64,000 nt of DNA, taken from positions 682,001 through 746,000 of the forward strand of contig CP099514.1 in the NCBI GenBank assembly GCA_025809375.1, written 5' to 3'. This document shows positions 52,798 to 61,751 of the stretch, piece by piece; position 1 is the stretch's first letter; each line of letters starts with the position of its first letter. Both the position numbers and the translations under genes were made by a program. Source of the stretch: Bacillus zhangzhouensis (GTDB taxonomy: Bacteria > Bacillota > Bacilli > Bacillales > Bacillaceae). The notes beneath the pieces are model-generated. The model did no database searches. It had not been told where the DNA came from and saw only the letters and a list, made by a program, of their open reading frames with translations.

Positions 52798-54540
52798 ATG
52801 GGGGTCATTAAACGCTACATGGCTTTTGTAACACCGTATAAAAAACAGATTGCATTGACAATGGTCATCGGAATGATTAAGTTCTCGATTCCCTTAACCT
52901 TGCCTCTGCTTTTAAAGTATGTCATTGATGATATCATCCAAGGCTCGGGGGCAGCTGAAGAAAAGACATCATCTCTACTGATCATAATGGGAATCATGCT
53001 CGTATTATTTTTAGTGATGAGGCCGCCTGTTGAATACTATAGACAATACTACGCACAGTGGACAGGGAGTAAGGTATTATTTGATATTCGAGAAAAACTG
53101 TTCTCACATATTCAAAAGCTGAGTCTTCGTTATTATGCCAACACGAGAACAGGAGAAATTATATCAAGAGTGATCAACGATGTGGAGCAGACAAAAGAAT
53201 TTGTCATCACAGGTCTTATGAACATTTGGCTGGACATGATGACGGTACTGATCGTGATCGCCATTATGTGTACACTGGATTTTAAGCTCACCATCGTGTC
53301 TGTTATTATTTTTCCGCTATATGCATTTGCAGTCAAGTATTTTTACGGCCGGCTTCGCAAGCTGACAAAAGAGCGGTCACAGGCGCTGGCTGAAGTGCAA
53401 GGGCATTTGCACGAGCGCGTTCAAGGAATGCCGGTCATTCGAAGCTTTGCGATTGAAGAATATGAACAAGAACATTTTCATGATGAAAACAAAAATTTCT
53501 TAAACAAAGCAATCAACCATACGAATTGGAACGCCAAAACATTTGCTGTCGTCAATACCATTACTGACATTGCACCACTTTTAATCATTGCATTTGCTGG
53601 CTACACCGTGATTAACGGATCACTTTCAATTGGGACAATGATCGCCTTTGTCGGCTATATTGACCGGATGTACAATCCAATTCGACGTCTCATTAACTCA
53701 TCCACGACGTTAACCCAGTCCATTGCATCAATGGATCGTATTTTTGAGTTTATTGATGAGCCATATGAGGTCACAGACCGGCCGAATGCAAAAGAAGCCA
53801 ATCATTTAAAAGGAGAGGTAGAGTTTAAAAATGTGTCATTTCGTTATGAACACACGCAGGAAGAGATTCTCCGCAATATCTCCTTGAAAGTAGAAAAAGG
53901 ACAAACGGTTGCGCTTGTAGGAATGAGCGGTGGAGGGAAGTCGACACTCGTCAGCTTAATTCCAAGGTTTTATGATGTCACAAACGGGTCACTTGAAATT
54001 GACGGCATTGATATAAAAAAGTACAAGGCAAGAAGTCTTCGAAATCAAGTCGGAATGGTGCTGCAGGATACATTCCTATTCAGTGACACAATTAAAGACA
54101 ATATTGCGGTTGGTGACCCTGAAGCATCTTTTGAAAAAATCGTGTCGGCTGCAAAAGCAGCAAATGCGCATGATTTTATTATGTCTCTTCCTGAAGGATA
54201 TGACACGAAAGTTGGAGAGCGGGGCGTAAAACTGTCAGGCGGACAAAAACAGCGGATTTCCATTGCAAGAGTATTTCTTAAAAACCCGCCGCTTTTGATT
54301 TTAGATGAAGCGACGTCTGCACTTGATTTAGAAAGTGAGCATTACATTCAAGAAGCGATGCAAAAGCTGGCGAAGGATCGCACAACCTTTATTGTCGCAC
54401 ACCGTTTATCGACCATTACACATGCTGACCAAATTGTGGTCATGGAACAAGGCGAAATTGTGGAACAAGGAACACACGAAGAATTAATGAACCGAGACAG
54501 CCACTATCGCCATTTATTTACCATTCAAACATTAAATTAG
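52798..54540 (+). CDS. ygaD: YgaD, ABC exporter (fused membrane and ATPase domains)
   Basis: 580 residues, the length of B. subtilis YgaD. Six membrane helices in the first 310 residues. The nucleotide-binding domain follows: Walker A GMSGGGKST, signature LSGGQKQR, Walker B LLILDEATSALD and the switch His in IVAHRLST. A homodimeric multidrug- or lipid-type exporter; the substrate is unknown. Confidence 0.92.
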   Translation: MGVIKRYMAFVTPYKKQIALTMVIGMIKFSIPLTLPLLLKYVIDDIIQGSGAAEEKTSSLLIIMGIMLVLFLVMRPPVEYYRQYYAQWTGSKVLFDIREKLFSHIQKLSLRYYANTRTGEIISRVINDVEQTKEFVITGLMNIWLDMMTVLIVIAIMCTLDFKLTIVSVIIFPLYAFAVKYFYGRLRKLTKERSQALAEVQGHLHERVQGMPVIRSFAIEEYEQEHFHDENKNFLNKAINHTNWNAKTFAVVNTITDIAPLLIIAFAGYTVINGSLSIGTMIAFVGYIDRMYNPIRRLINSSTTLTQSIASMDRIFEFIDEPYEVTDRPNAKEANHLKGEVEFKNVSFRYEHTQEEILRNISLKVEKGQTVALVGMSGGGKSTLVSLIPRFYDVTNGSLEIDGIDIKKYKARSLRNQVGMVLQDTFLFSDTIKDNIAVGDPEASFEKIVSAAKAANAHDFIMSLPEGYDTKVGERGVKLSGGQKQRISIARVFLKNPPLLILDEATSALDLESEHYIQEAMQKLAKDRTTFIVAHRLSTITHADQIVVMEQGEIVEQGTHEELMNRDSHYRHLFTIQTLN

Positions 54541-54542
54541 TA

Positions 54543-54576
54543 GAAGCCTATCCGATTCTAGCGGATAGGCTTTTTT
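54543..54576 (+). terminator. rho-independent terminator of ygaD
   Basis: AAGCCTATCCG pairs with CGGATAGGCTT across an eight-base loop, then six T. Confidence 0.85.
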
Positions 54577-54651
54577 ATGTTGTCAAAAACATGACATATT
54601 TCCCAGCTTGTCTCAATACAATTTTAAAAAGTATGACGGGGTGGTGAATAT

Positions 54652-55674
54652 GTGAAAGAACAAGACGTGCTGCTAGATGTCAAACAGCTGTCCATTGCGT
54701 TTCAACAGAAAAAGCAAAAAGTGCCCATCGTCCATCACATTTCGTTCTCGATTCAAAAAGGGGAAACGTTAGGGATTGTGGGCGAATCTGGCTGCGGGAA
54801 AAGTATCACAAGCATGTCATTAATGGGACTGAATCAGCAAACCGACACAACGGGCGAGGTTCACTTTCAAGGGCAAAATCTGCTGTCACTTTCAGAGAAA
54901 CAGTGGCGAGAGATAAGAGGAAATGACATTTCGATGATTTTCCAAGAGCCCATGACCTCTCTGAACCCATTAATGACCATCGGCAAACAAATGACGGAAG
55001 CCCTTTTCACACATCAAGTAATCGGTCAAAAAGAAGCAAGAGCCAAGGCGGTTGATCTGCTTCAGACTGTTGGATTGAAGCAAGCAGAATCGCTGCTGAA
55101 AAAATATCCACATGAATTATCAGGCGGCATGCGCCAGCGAGTCATGATTGCGATGGCAATGCTTTGTCACCCAAAACTCATGATCGCTGACGAACCAACA
55201 ACCGCACTTGATGTAACCATCCAAGCGCAAATCCTTCGTCTGCTCAAAAAGCTGAACGAAGAGATGGACACTGCTATTTTATTTATTACCCACGATCTAG
55301 GCGTTGTGCGGCAAATATGTCAGCGAGTCATGATTATGTATGCCGGTCGAATTGTAGAAGAAGGAACCGTTGACCGTATTTTTCAAAAACCTCTGCATCC
55401 CTACACGAAAGGTCTTTTCGCCTCAGTTCCATCGTTTAAAGAGAAAAAAGAAAAGCTCATCTCTATTTCAGGTCATGTGCCTAAACCGGGGGCCATCCAG
55501 TCTGGCTGTCAATTTGCAGCACGCTGCCCATTTCAAATGGCGCAATGTCTTGAAAAAGATCCAGCCTTACAGTCCATTGAACAGAATCACCGCGTAGCAT
55601 GTTTTCTTATGAAAGGAGGAGAAGATACTGAGTCACCCACTTCTGCAAGTAAATCAGCTGACAAAACGGTATGA
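54652..55674 (+). CDS. dipeptide/oligopeptide ABC transporter ATP-binding protein (DppD/OppD type)
   Basis: 340 residues from GTG 54652. Walker A GESGCGKS near 48, Q-loop MIFQEPMTSLNP, signature LSGGMRQR, Walker B LMIADEPTTALD, and the C-terminal oligopeptide-family extension with SGCQFAARCPFQMAQC. It is the first gene of a five-gene operon inserted between ygaD and ygaE, which are adjacent in B. subtilis. Together with the next ATPase it energises peptide uptake. Confidence 0.9.
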   Translation: MKEQDVLLDVKQLSIAFQQKKQKVPIVHHISFSIQKGETLGIVGESGCGKSITSMSLMGLNQQTDTTGEVHFQGQNLLSLSEKQWREIRGNDISMIFQEPMTSLNPLMTIGKQMTEALFTHQVIGQKEARAKAVDLLQTVGLKQAESLLKKYPHELSGGMRQRVMIAMAMLCHPKLMIADEPTTALDVTIQAQILRLLKKLNEEMDTAILFITHDLGVVRQICQRVMIMYAGRIVEEGTVDRIFQKPLHPYTKGLFASVPSFKEKKEKLISISGHVPKPGAIQSGCQFAARCPFQMAQCLEKDPALQSIEQNHRVACFLMKGGEDTESPTSASKSADKTV

Positions 55675-56620
55675 CACAGCCGCTTTTTTTTCTAAACATA
55701 AACAATCGACTTTGGCTTTAAATCAAGTGTCCTTTCACGTGAAGGAAGGAGAAACGCTTGGCATTGTTGGTGAATCAGGCTGCGGGAAATCAACACTTGG
55801 AAAAAGTTTAATGAGATTGACTGAACCGACGTCAGGTTCTATTCAATTGAAAGGGCAGGAGATTACCCTTCTGAAAGAACGAGACATGCGTTCTTTCAGA
55901 AAAGACATTCAAATGATCTTTCAAGATCCATATGCTTCTTTAAATCCGAGAATGAAAATCAAAGATATTTTAGAGGAACCGCTAATTGTTCATCATCATG
56001 GGACGAAAGCAGAAAGACGGAAACGGGTAAAAGAGATGCTGCACATTGTTGGATTTGATTCTTCCTTCGGGGAACGTTATGCGCACCAATTCAGCGGGGG
56101 ACAAAGGCAGCGTATTGGCATCGCTAGAGCTCTCATTACGCATCCAAGTCTTGTCATTGCCGATGAACCCGTATCGGCTTTAGATGTATCTGTTCAAGCA
56201 CAAATTTTGAATTTGATGCTTGAGTTGCAAAAGACGCTTTCTCTGACGTATCTGTTTATTTCTCACGACCTTGGTGTTGTCAGATATATGAGCGATCGGA
56301 TCGCTGTCATGTATGCCGGGCGCATTGTCGAGATGGGGCCTGCTGAAGACGTGTTTCACAGCCCGCTTCATCCCTATACGTCGCTGCTTCTGAAATCCAT
56401 TCCACATATGGATCACGTACTAGAGTCGCAAGATGTGGCAGCAGAAGAGACCACAATGACGGAACGCGGCGGCTGTCCTTTCTACAAAAGGTGTCCAAAA
56501 AGATGGGAGAAATGCCTAAAAGCAGTTCCTGCTTTGTATGAGGAGGAAGCGGAGCACGCGGCCGCGTGTTATTTATATCAAAAGGAGGAACACAATGAAG
56601 AAGACATGGTTATTCAGTAG
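55628..56620 (+). CDS. dipeptide/oligopeptide ABC transporter ATP-binding protein (DppF/OppF type)
   Basis: 330 residues when read from CTG 55628, seven bases after AAAGGAGG. This gives the family N-terminus SHPLLQVNQLTKRYDT and overlaps the previous gene by 47 bases. The next candidate, TTG 55712, would remove the first strands of the ATPase fold. Walker A GESGCGKST, Q-loop MIFQDPYASLNP, signature FSGGQRQR, Walker B LVIADEPVSALD, and the Cys-containing end GGCPFYKRCPKRWEKC. The CTG start is an unusual feature. Confidence 0.87.
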   Translation: MSHPLLQVNQLTKRYDTAAFFSKHKQSTLALNQVSFHVKEGETLGIVGESGCGKSTLGKSLMRLTEPTSGSIQLKGQEITLLKERDMRSFRKDIQMIFQDPYASLNPRMKIKDILEEPLIVHHHGTKAERRKRVKEMLHIVGFDSSFGERYAHQFSGGQRQRIGIARALITHPSLVIADEPVSALDVSVQAQILNLMLELQKTLSLTYLFISHDLGVVRYMSDRIAVMYAGRIVEMGPAEDVFHSPLHPYTSLLLKSIPHMDHVLESQDVAAEETTMTERGGCPFYKRCPKRWEKCLKAVPALYEEEAEHAAACYLYQKEEHNEEDMVIQ

Positions 56621-58181
56621 TTTCATTTTTGTGCTGGCACTGGCGCTCTTTTTAGGCGGATGCTCGTCTTCACCGACAACGGAAGAAAAGGCAACAAAAG
56701 ATACCCTCGTATTTGGCAGAGGAGGAGATTCTACTTCATTAGATCCAATCACAACGACAGAAGGCGAAACCTTCAAGGTCACAGAGAATATATTTGAAAA
56801 GCTTTTGAATTACGGTGAGAAAGACACGACCATCCATCCTGGTCTCGCAACAGAATGGGATGTTGCAAAGGATGGAAAATCATACACGTTCTACTTAAGA
56901 GAAGGTGTGAAATTTCACGATGGCACAGACTTTAACGCAGAAGCAGTGAAATTCAATTTTGACCGCTGGATGAATGGAGACGCAGAAAAGTTTCCTTACT
57001 ATGGTATGTTCGGCGGCTATAAAAAAGATAAAGGGCATGTCATTAAAGACATCATCGTCAAAGGCGAGCATGAAATTGAATTTCAGCTAAAGCGCCCACA
57101 GGCGACATTTTTCAAAAACATCGCCATGTCACCATTTGGCATTGCCAGTCCAGCCGCCGTTGAAAAAAGCGGCGATTCATTTAGAGAAAACCCAGTAGGG
57201 ACAGGACCATTCAAGTTTAAAGAGTGGAAGCAAAACGACCGTATTGTGTTAGAAAAGAACAAGGATTATTGGCAGAAGGATAAACCAAAACTGAATCAAA
57301 TCATCTTCCGCTCCATTCCAGAAAACTCTGCTCGTTTAAATGCCCTTAAAACAGGCGAGATCGACTTAATGGATGGCGTGAATCCGTCAGATTTAGATGG
57401 CATTAAAACCGACAAAGCACTCCAGCTCATTGAAAGACCATCGATGAACGTAGGCTATATCGGACTGACCGTCACAAGAAAGCCGCTTGATAACAAACTG
57501 GTTCGTCAGGCACTCAATTATGCGGTCGATAAAGAATCGATTATTGAGTCATTTTATGGCGGACTTGCTGAGCCAGCAAAAAATCCATTGCCGCCAGCTT
57601 TAGAAGGCTACAATGATGACATTGAGCCATACCCGTATGATCCAGAAAAAGCGAAAGAACTATTAAAAGAAGCGGGCTTTCCTGACGGTTTTCGTATCAA
57701 GCTTTGGGCGATGCCTGTACCACGCCCATACATGCCAGATGGGATGAAGGTAGCAGAAGTCATTCAGTCAAATTTTGAAAAGGTCGGCGTCAAAGCAGAA
57801 ATTGTGACATATGACTGGGCAACCTATTTAGATAAAGCAAGTAAAGGAGAAGCAGATGTGTTCTTATTAGGCTGGACAGGGGACAATGGCGATCCTGATA
57901 ATTTCATCTACACACTGCTGGACAAAGACAGCATTGGCGGTAACAACTATACATTCTTTGAAAACGATAAAATGCATGACATCCTCATTGAAGCGCAAAC
58001 AGACACAGATCAAAAGAAACGAAATGAGCTGTATAAAAAAGCGCAGGAAATCATTCATGACGAAGCCCCTTGGATTCCATTGGTGCATTCAATTCCAATG
58101 CTTGCCGCATCTAAGGATTTAAAAGGCTATCAGCCGCACCCAACTGGTTCAGAAGCTTTAACTGACGTGTATTTCGAATAA
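56595..58181 (+). CDS. peptide ABC transporter substrate-binding lipoprotein (DppE/OppA type)
   Basis: 528 residues from ATG 56595, with AAAGGAGGAAC upstream and a 26-base overlap with the ATPase gene. Lipoprotein signal with lipobox LGGC at about 20-23. Family SBP5 features: DSTSLDPITTTEGETF, YTFYLREGVKFHDGTDFNAE, NPVGTGPFKFKEWKQND, VRQALNYAVDKE. It binds peptides or nickel-like ligands outside the membrane; dipeptides are most likely given the DppBCDF partners. Confidence 0.9.
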   Translation: MKKTWLFSSFIFVLALALFLGGCSSSPTTEEKATKDTLVFGRGGDSTSLDPITTTEGETFKVTENIFEKLLNYGEKDTTIHPGLATEWDVAKDGKSYTFYLREGVKFHDGTDFNAEAVKFNFDRWMNGDAEKFPYYGMFGGYKKDKGHVIKDIIVKGEHEIEFQLKRPQATFFKNIAMSPFGIASPAAVEKSGDSFRENPVGTGPFKFKEWKQNDRIVLEKNKDYWQKDKPKLNQIIFRSIPENSARLNALKTGEIDLMDGVNPSDLDGIKTDKALQLIERPSMNVGYIGLTVTRKPLDNKLVRQALNYAVDKESIIESFYGGLAEPAKNPLPPALEGYNDDIEPYPYDPEKAKELLKEAGFPDGFRIKLWAMPVPRPYMPDGMKVAEVIQSNFEKVGVKAEIVTYDWATYLDKASKGEADVFLLGWTGDNGDPDNFIYTLLDKDSIGGNNYTFFENDKMHDILIEAQTDTDQKKRNELYKKAQEIIHDEAPWIPLVHSIPMLAASKDLKGYQPHPTGSEALTDVYFE

Positions 58182-58186
58182 GCAAA

Positions 58187-58210
58187 TAAGGGAGATCTTA
58201 TATCTCCCTT
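58187..58210 (+). other. hairpin between substrate-binding protein and permease genes
   Basis: AAGGGAGAT pairs with ATCTCCCTT across a short loop, directly after the binding-protein gene. T run is weak. Such hairpins lower expression of the downstream permeases relative to the binding protein. Confidence 0.6.
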
Positions 58211-58242
58211 ATTCAAACAAAGATAAAGGCGGTGAAAGCTGT

Positions 58243-59244
58243 TTGTTTGCTTATTGTATGAAGCGGGCAGGAATGCTCATCCCAGTACTGATCGGAATGA
58301 CATTGGTCGTGTTTTCAATTATTCGTTTTATCCCTGGAAATCCAGCGCAGGTCATCTTAGGACAGCGGGCAACAAAAGAGGCAGTTGAACAATTAACGAT
58401 CCAGCTCGGTTTAGACCAGCCATGGTACGTTCAATACGGTCATTATATGCTCGGCCTTTTAAAAGGGGATTTAGGGACTTCCATTCGAACAGGAGCGGCT
58501 ATTGCCCAGGAAATGAAACCTTACTTATTTGCGACGTTAGAATTGACCTTTTTTGCCATGGTGCTGGCGATTGTTGTGGGAGTGAATGCAGGAATCATTA
58601 GTGCATGGTTTAAGCATTCTTTCTTTGATTATGCCGCGATGTTTATTGCACTCATCGGAGTGTCCATGCCGATTTTCTGGTTAGGCTTAATGGGGCAGTG
58701 GCTGTTCTCGATCGAATTAGGTATTTTGCCGACAACGGGCCGGGAAAACGTAAGGAATCCAGTCGAGTCAATCACGTATATTCATACACTGGACACGCTT
58801 TTGCAAGGCCGGTTTGATCAATTCGCTGACAGCATCAAGCATTTGATATTACCAAGTACAGCACTCGCTACGATACCTGCTGCAATTATTGCGAGAATTA
58901 CAAGGGCAAGTATGCTGGAAGTGCTTCATTCCGACTTTATTCGAACAGCAAAAGCAAAAGGAGTACGTTCATTTTTCATCATTTATCAGCATGGCCTGAA
59001 AAATGCGCTCATTCCGATCTTGACGATTATTGGTCTTCAGACAGGCCTTTTGCTTGGTGGAGCGATTTTAACAGAAACCATTTTTGCTTGGCCGGGAATT
59101 GGCCGTTATATATATGACGCCATCAGCTATCGTGATTACCCAGTCATTCAAACTGGCATTCTCGTCGTTGCGCTTATATTTGTCCTGATCAATTTCATTG
59201 TGGACATTTTGTATGCGGTCATTGATCCAAGGATTAAATACTAG
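58243..59244 (+). CDS. peptide ABC transporter permease (DppB type)
   Basis: 333 residues from TTG 58243, five bases after GGCGGTGA; ATG 58258 is the alternative. Six membrane helices. N-terminus KRAGMLIPVLIGMTLVVFSI and family motifs PGNPAQVILGQ, YGHYMLGLLKGDLGTS, and the EAA-like loop DFIRTAKAKGVRSFFIIYQH. Forms the translocation pore with the next permease. Confidence 0.9.
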   Translation: MFAYCMKRAGMLIPVLIGMTLVVFSIIRFIPGNPAQVILGQRATKEAVEQLTIQLGLDQPWYVQYGHYMLGLLKGDLGTSIRTGAAIAQEMKPYLFATLELTFFAMVLAIVVGVNAGIISAWFKHSFFDYAAMFIALIGVSMPIFWLGLMGQWLFSIELGILPTTGRENVRNPVESITYIHTLDTLLQGRFDQFADSIKHLILPSTALATIPAAIIARITRASMLEVLHSDFIRTAKAKGVRSFFIIYQHGLKNALIPILTIIGLQTGLLLGGAILTETIFAWPGIGRYIYDAISYRDYPVIQTGILVVALIFVLINFIVDILYAVIDPRIKY

Positions 59245-59261
59245 GGAGGGAGAGTGACAAT

Positions 59262-60158
59262 ATGGAAGCACAAAAAGAGCTTGAACCACCTCAGCCAAAA
59301 GATGAATGCTCTCAATCATTGATTCTTGAATCAATGAAGCAGTTTTTTCAGCACAAGCTGGCGGTCATTGGCAGTGTGATTGTCTTTTTATTTCTGATCC
59401 TAGCAATCTTTGCTCCGCTCATTGCTCCTTTTGGAATCAATGAACAATCACTAGGTGATCGATTTATTGCCCCTTCAGCTGCACACTGGTTTGGTACGGA
59501 TGATTTCGGCAGAGATATATTTTCAAGAGTTATGCATGGCGCACGGATTTCCTTATGGGTCGGCTTTTTCTCGGTCCTCGGTTCTGTCATTTTAGGCACA
59601 CTGCTTGGATTGATAGCAGGCTATGGCGGAAGGGTGCTGGATGCTGTGATCTCTAGACTGTTTGATATTTTACTCGCTTTTCCTAGCATTCTATTAGCGA
59701 TTGCTATTGTCTCCATCCTAGGCCCCTCCTTACAAAATGCCCTTATTGCCATTGCGATTATCAATGTCCCAACCTTTGGACGGCTCGTTCGTTCAAAAGT
59801 GCTGAGTATTAAACAAGAAGAATATGTGCTGGCTGCAAAGGCGGTTGGAATGTCACACCGCCGCATCGTGCTGCGTCACATTCTGCCAAATAGTATGGTC
59901 CCAGTCATTGTACAGGCAACGCTAGCGATTGGAACGGCAATTATTGAGGCGGCGGCTTTAGGCTTTTTAGGATTGGGTGCACAGGCGCCAAGTCCAGAAT
60001 GGGGGAAAATGCTCGCCGATGCAAGACCTTATCTCGTTCAAGCCCCCTGGACATTATTCTTCCCAGGAATAGCGATCATGCTGACGGTCCTAGGCTTTAA
60101 CCTGATGGGAGATGGATTAAGAGACAAGCTGGATCCTAAAATGAAGAAATTAAAATAA
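59262..60158 (+). CDS. peptide ABC transporter permease (DppC type)
   Basis: 298 residues, ATG after GGGAGGGAGAG. The N-terminal soluble segment is followed by six helices. Motifs FGTDDFGRDIFSRVMHGAR and the EAA loop EEYVLAAKAVGMSHRRIVLR. It is the last gene of the operon. The stop at 60158 touches the palindrome that was its terminator before an insertion sequence entered. Confidence 0.92.
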   Translation: MEAQKELEPPQPKDECSQSLILESMKQFFQHKLAVIGSVIVFLFLILAIFAPLIAPFGINEQSLGDRFIAPSAAHWFGTDDFGRDIFSRVMHGARISLWVGFFSVLGSVILGTLLGLIAGYGGRVLDAVISRLFDILLAFPSILLAIAIVSILGPSLQNALIAIAIINVPTFGRLVRSKVLSIKQEEYVLAAKAVGMSHRRIVLRHILPNSMVPVIVQATLAIGTAIIEAAALGFLGLGAQAPSPEWGKMLADARPYLVQAPWTLFFPGIAIMLTVLGFNLMGDGLRDKLDPKMKKLK

Positions 60159-61745
60159 GACCGATTCTCAGAATCGGTCAGGCTGTCGAGAAAATCGACA
60201 GCTTTATTTTTTCCTTAAAGTTTCCATTCCCTCCCTTTATAATAGAGAAAAGCATATTAAAGGAAGGTGTTTTTCTCATGTTCCACACTAGACATTCTTC
60301 TCAGCACGAAGCCGAATTTGTATTGCTAGATCAACTGGTCGAAGAGGATCACCTGCTTCGTAAAATTGATCAGTACATTGATTTTTCATTTATCGTAGAT
60401 AAAGTAAAACCATATTATAGCGAGAATAAAGGTCGTCCTTCACTTGATCCACTTATTTTGTTCAAAATGATGTTTATCGGATACCTGTACGGTATCCGTT
60501 CTGAAAGACAACTCGAAAAAGAAATTTACTATAACATGGCGTATAGATGGTTTTTAGGTTTGAACATCAATGACCCCGTTCCTCATCACTCGACCATTAG
60601 CTGGAATCGTCGGACTCGCTTCAAAGATACAACGATTTTTCAAGATATTTTTGATGAAATTGTGCTCCAAGCCATCAATCATGATATGGTAGGAGGCCGC
60701 GTTCTTTTTACTGATTCCACTCATCTTAAAGCCAATGCCAATAAACATAAATATACGAGAAAAACGATTGAACAAGATACTCAGAACTATATAAATCATT
60801 TAGAAGAAGCGATCCAAGAAGATCGGGTGGCACACGGAAAAAAGCCCTTAAAGATAAAGGAGGAGGTGAAAACAGAAAAAAACATCCGTCAAAGTAAGAC
60901 TGATCCTGAAAGTGGCTATCTTTATCGTGAAAATAAACCGGAAGGATTTTTCTACCTGGACCATCGTACAACCGATATGAAGTTCAATATCATCACGGAT
61001 GCCCATGTTACGCCCGGCAATGTCCATGATTCCGTTCCATATCTTGAACGATTGGATCACCAAATCGCCCGATTTGGTTTTCAAGTAGAAGCTGTTGCCC
61101 TTGATTCTGGTTATTTGACAACGCCCATCTGTAAAGGTTTATCTGATCGTCATATTTTTGGTGTCATTGCACATAGACGCTTTCATCCAACAAGAGGATT
61201 ATTCGAGAAGTGGAAATTCCAGTATGATTCTGAACATGATCATTACATATGCCCAAATGGTGAGAAGCTATTATATACAACAACTGATCGAAAAGGTTAT
61301 AGATTCTACAAATCAGACACTAAAAAATGCGTATCGTGTCCTTTCCTTGAGAACTGTACAAGATCGAAAAATCATCAAAAAGTGATCTCAAGACATGTAT
61401 GGGAGGAACATAAAGAAAAGATCAGACAAAATCGTCTGTCTGCCTTTGGAAAAGAGCTATATCAAAAAAGAAAAGAAAAAATAGAGCGAAGCTTTGCAGA
61501 TTCAAAACAACTGCATGGGCTTCGCTACTGCCGGTTGAGGGGAAAACAAAATGTGAGTGAGCAAGTGCTTCTCACAGCTGCCTGCCAGAACATGAAGAAG
61601 ATTGCCACACACCTAGCGAAGCTAGGCTAGGTGTGTGGGAGGCCTTTTTCATTAAATCTCATCCATCATAATTAAGATGGAATTAAAAAAGATTGTAGAA
61701 AAACATGAGTTTCTCTACAATCTGACCGATTCTCAGAATCGGTCT
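60159..61745 (+). mobile_element. IS1182-family insertion sequence with 21-base target duplication
   Basis: The element proper is 60180-61724 (1545 bp). Its ends read inward AGGCTGTCGAGAAAA and AGATTGTAGAGAAAC, matching at 11 of 15 positions, and each folds into a hairpin. The same 21-base palindrome (half-site GACCGATTCT) lies at 60159-60179 and 61725-61745 and is read as the duplicated target. That palindrome was the terminator between dppC and ygaE. A promoter (TTAAAG 60215-60220, 17 bases, TATAAT 60238-60243) precedes the transposase. Confidence 0.85.
60278..61630 (+). CDS. IS1182-family transposase
   Basis: 450 residues, uninterrupted, ATG after AAGGAAGGTG. The N-terminal DUF772-type part is HEAEFVLLDQLVEEDHLLRKID. 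DDE residues are Asp in LFTDSTHLKANANK, Asp in VEAVALDSGYLTTP, and Glu in KIERSFADSKQLHGL. A zinc-like cluster CVSCPFLENCTR lies between. Apparently functional. Confidence 0.93.
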   Translation: MFHTRHSSQHEAEFVLLDQLVEEDHLLRKIDQYIDFSFIVDKVKPYYSENKGRPSLDPLILFKMMFIGYLYGIRSERQLEKEIYYNMAYRWFLGLNINDPVPHHSTISWNRRTRFKDTTIFQDIFDEIVLQAINHDMVGGRVLFTDSTHLKANANKHKYTRKTIEQDTQNYINHLEEAIQEDRVAHGKKPLKIKEEVKTEKNIRQSKTDPESGYLYRENKPEGFFYLDHRTTDMKFNIITDAHVTPGNVHDSVPYLERLDHQIARFGFQVEAVALDSGYLTTPICKGLSDRHIFGVIAHRRFHPTRGLFEKWKFQYDSEHDHYICPNGEKLLYTTTDRKGYRFYKSDTKKCVSCPFLENCTRSKNHQKVISRHVWEEHKEKIRQNRLSAFGKELYQKRKEKIERSFADSKQLHGLRYCRLRGKQNVSEQVLLTAACQNMKKIATHLAKLG

Positions 61746-61751
61746 TTCTGT

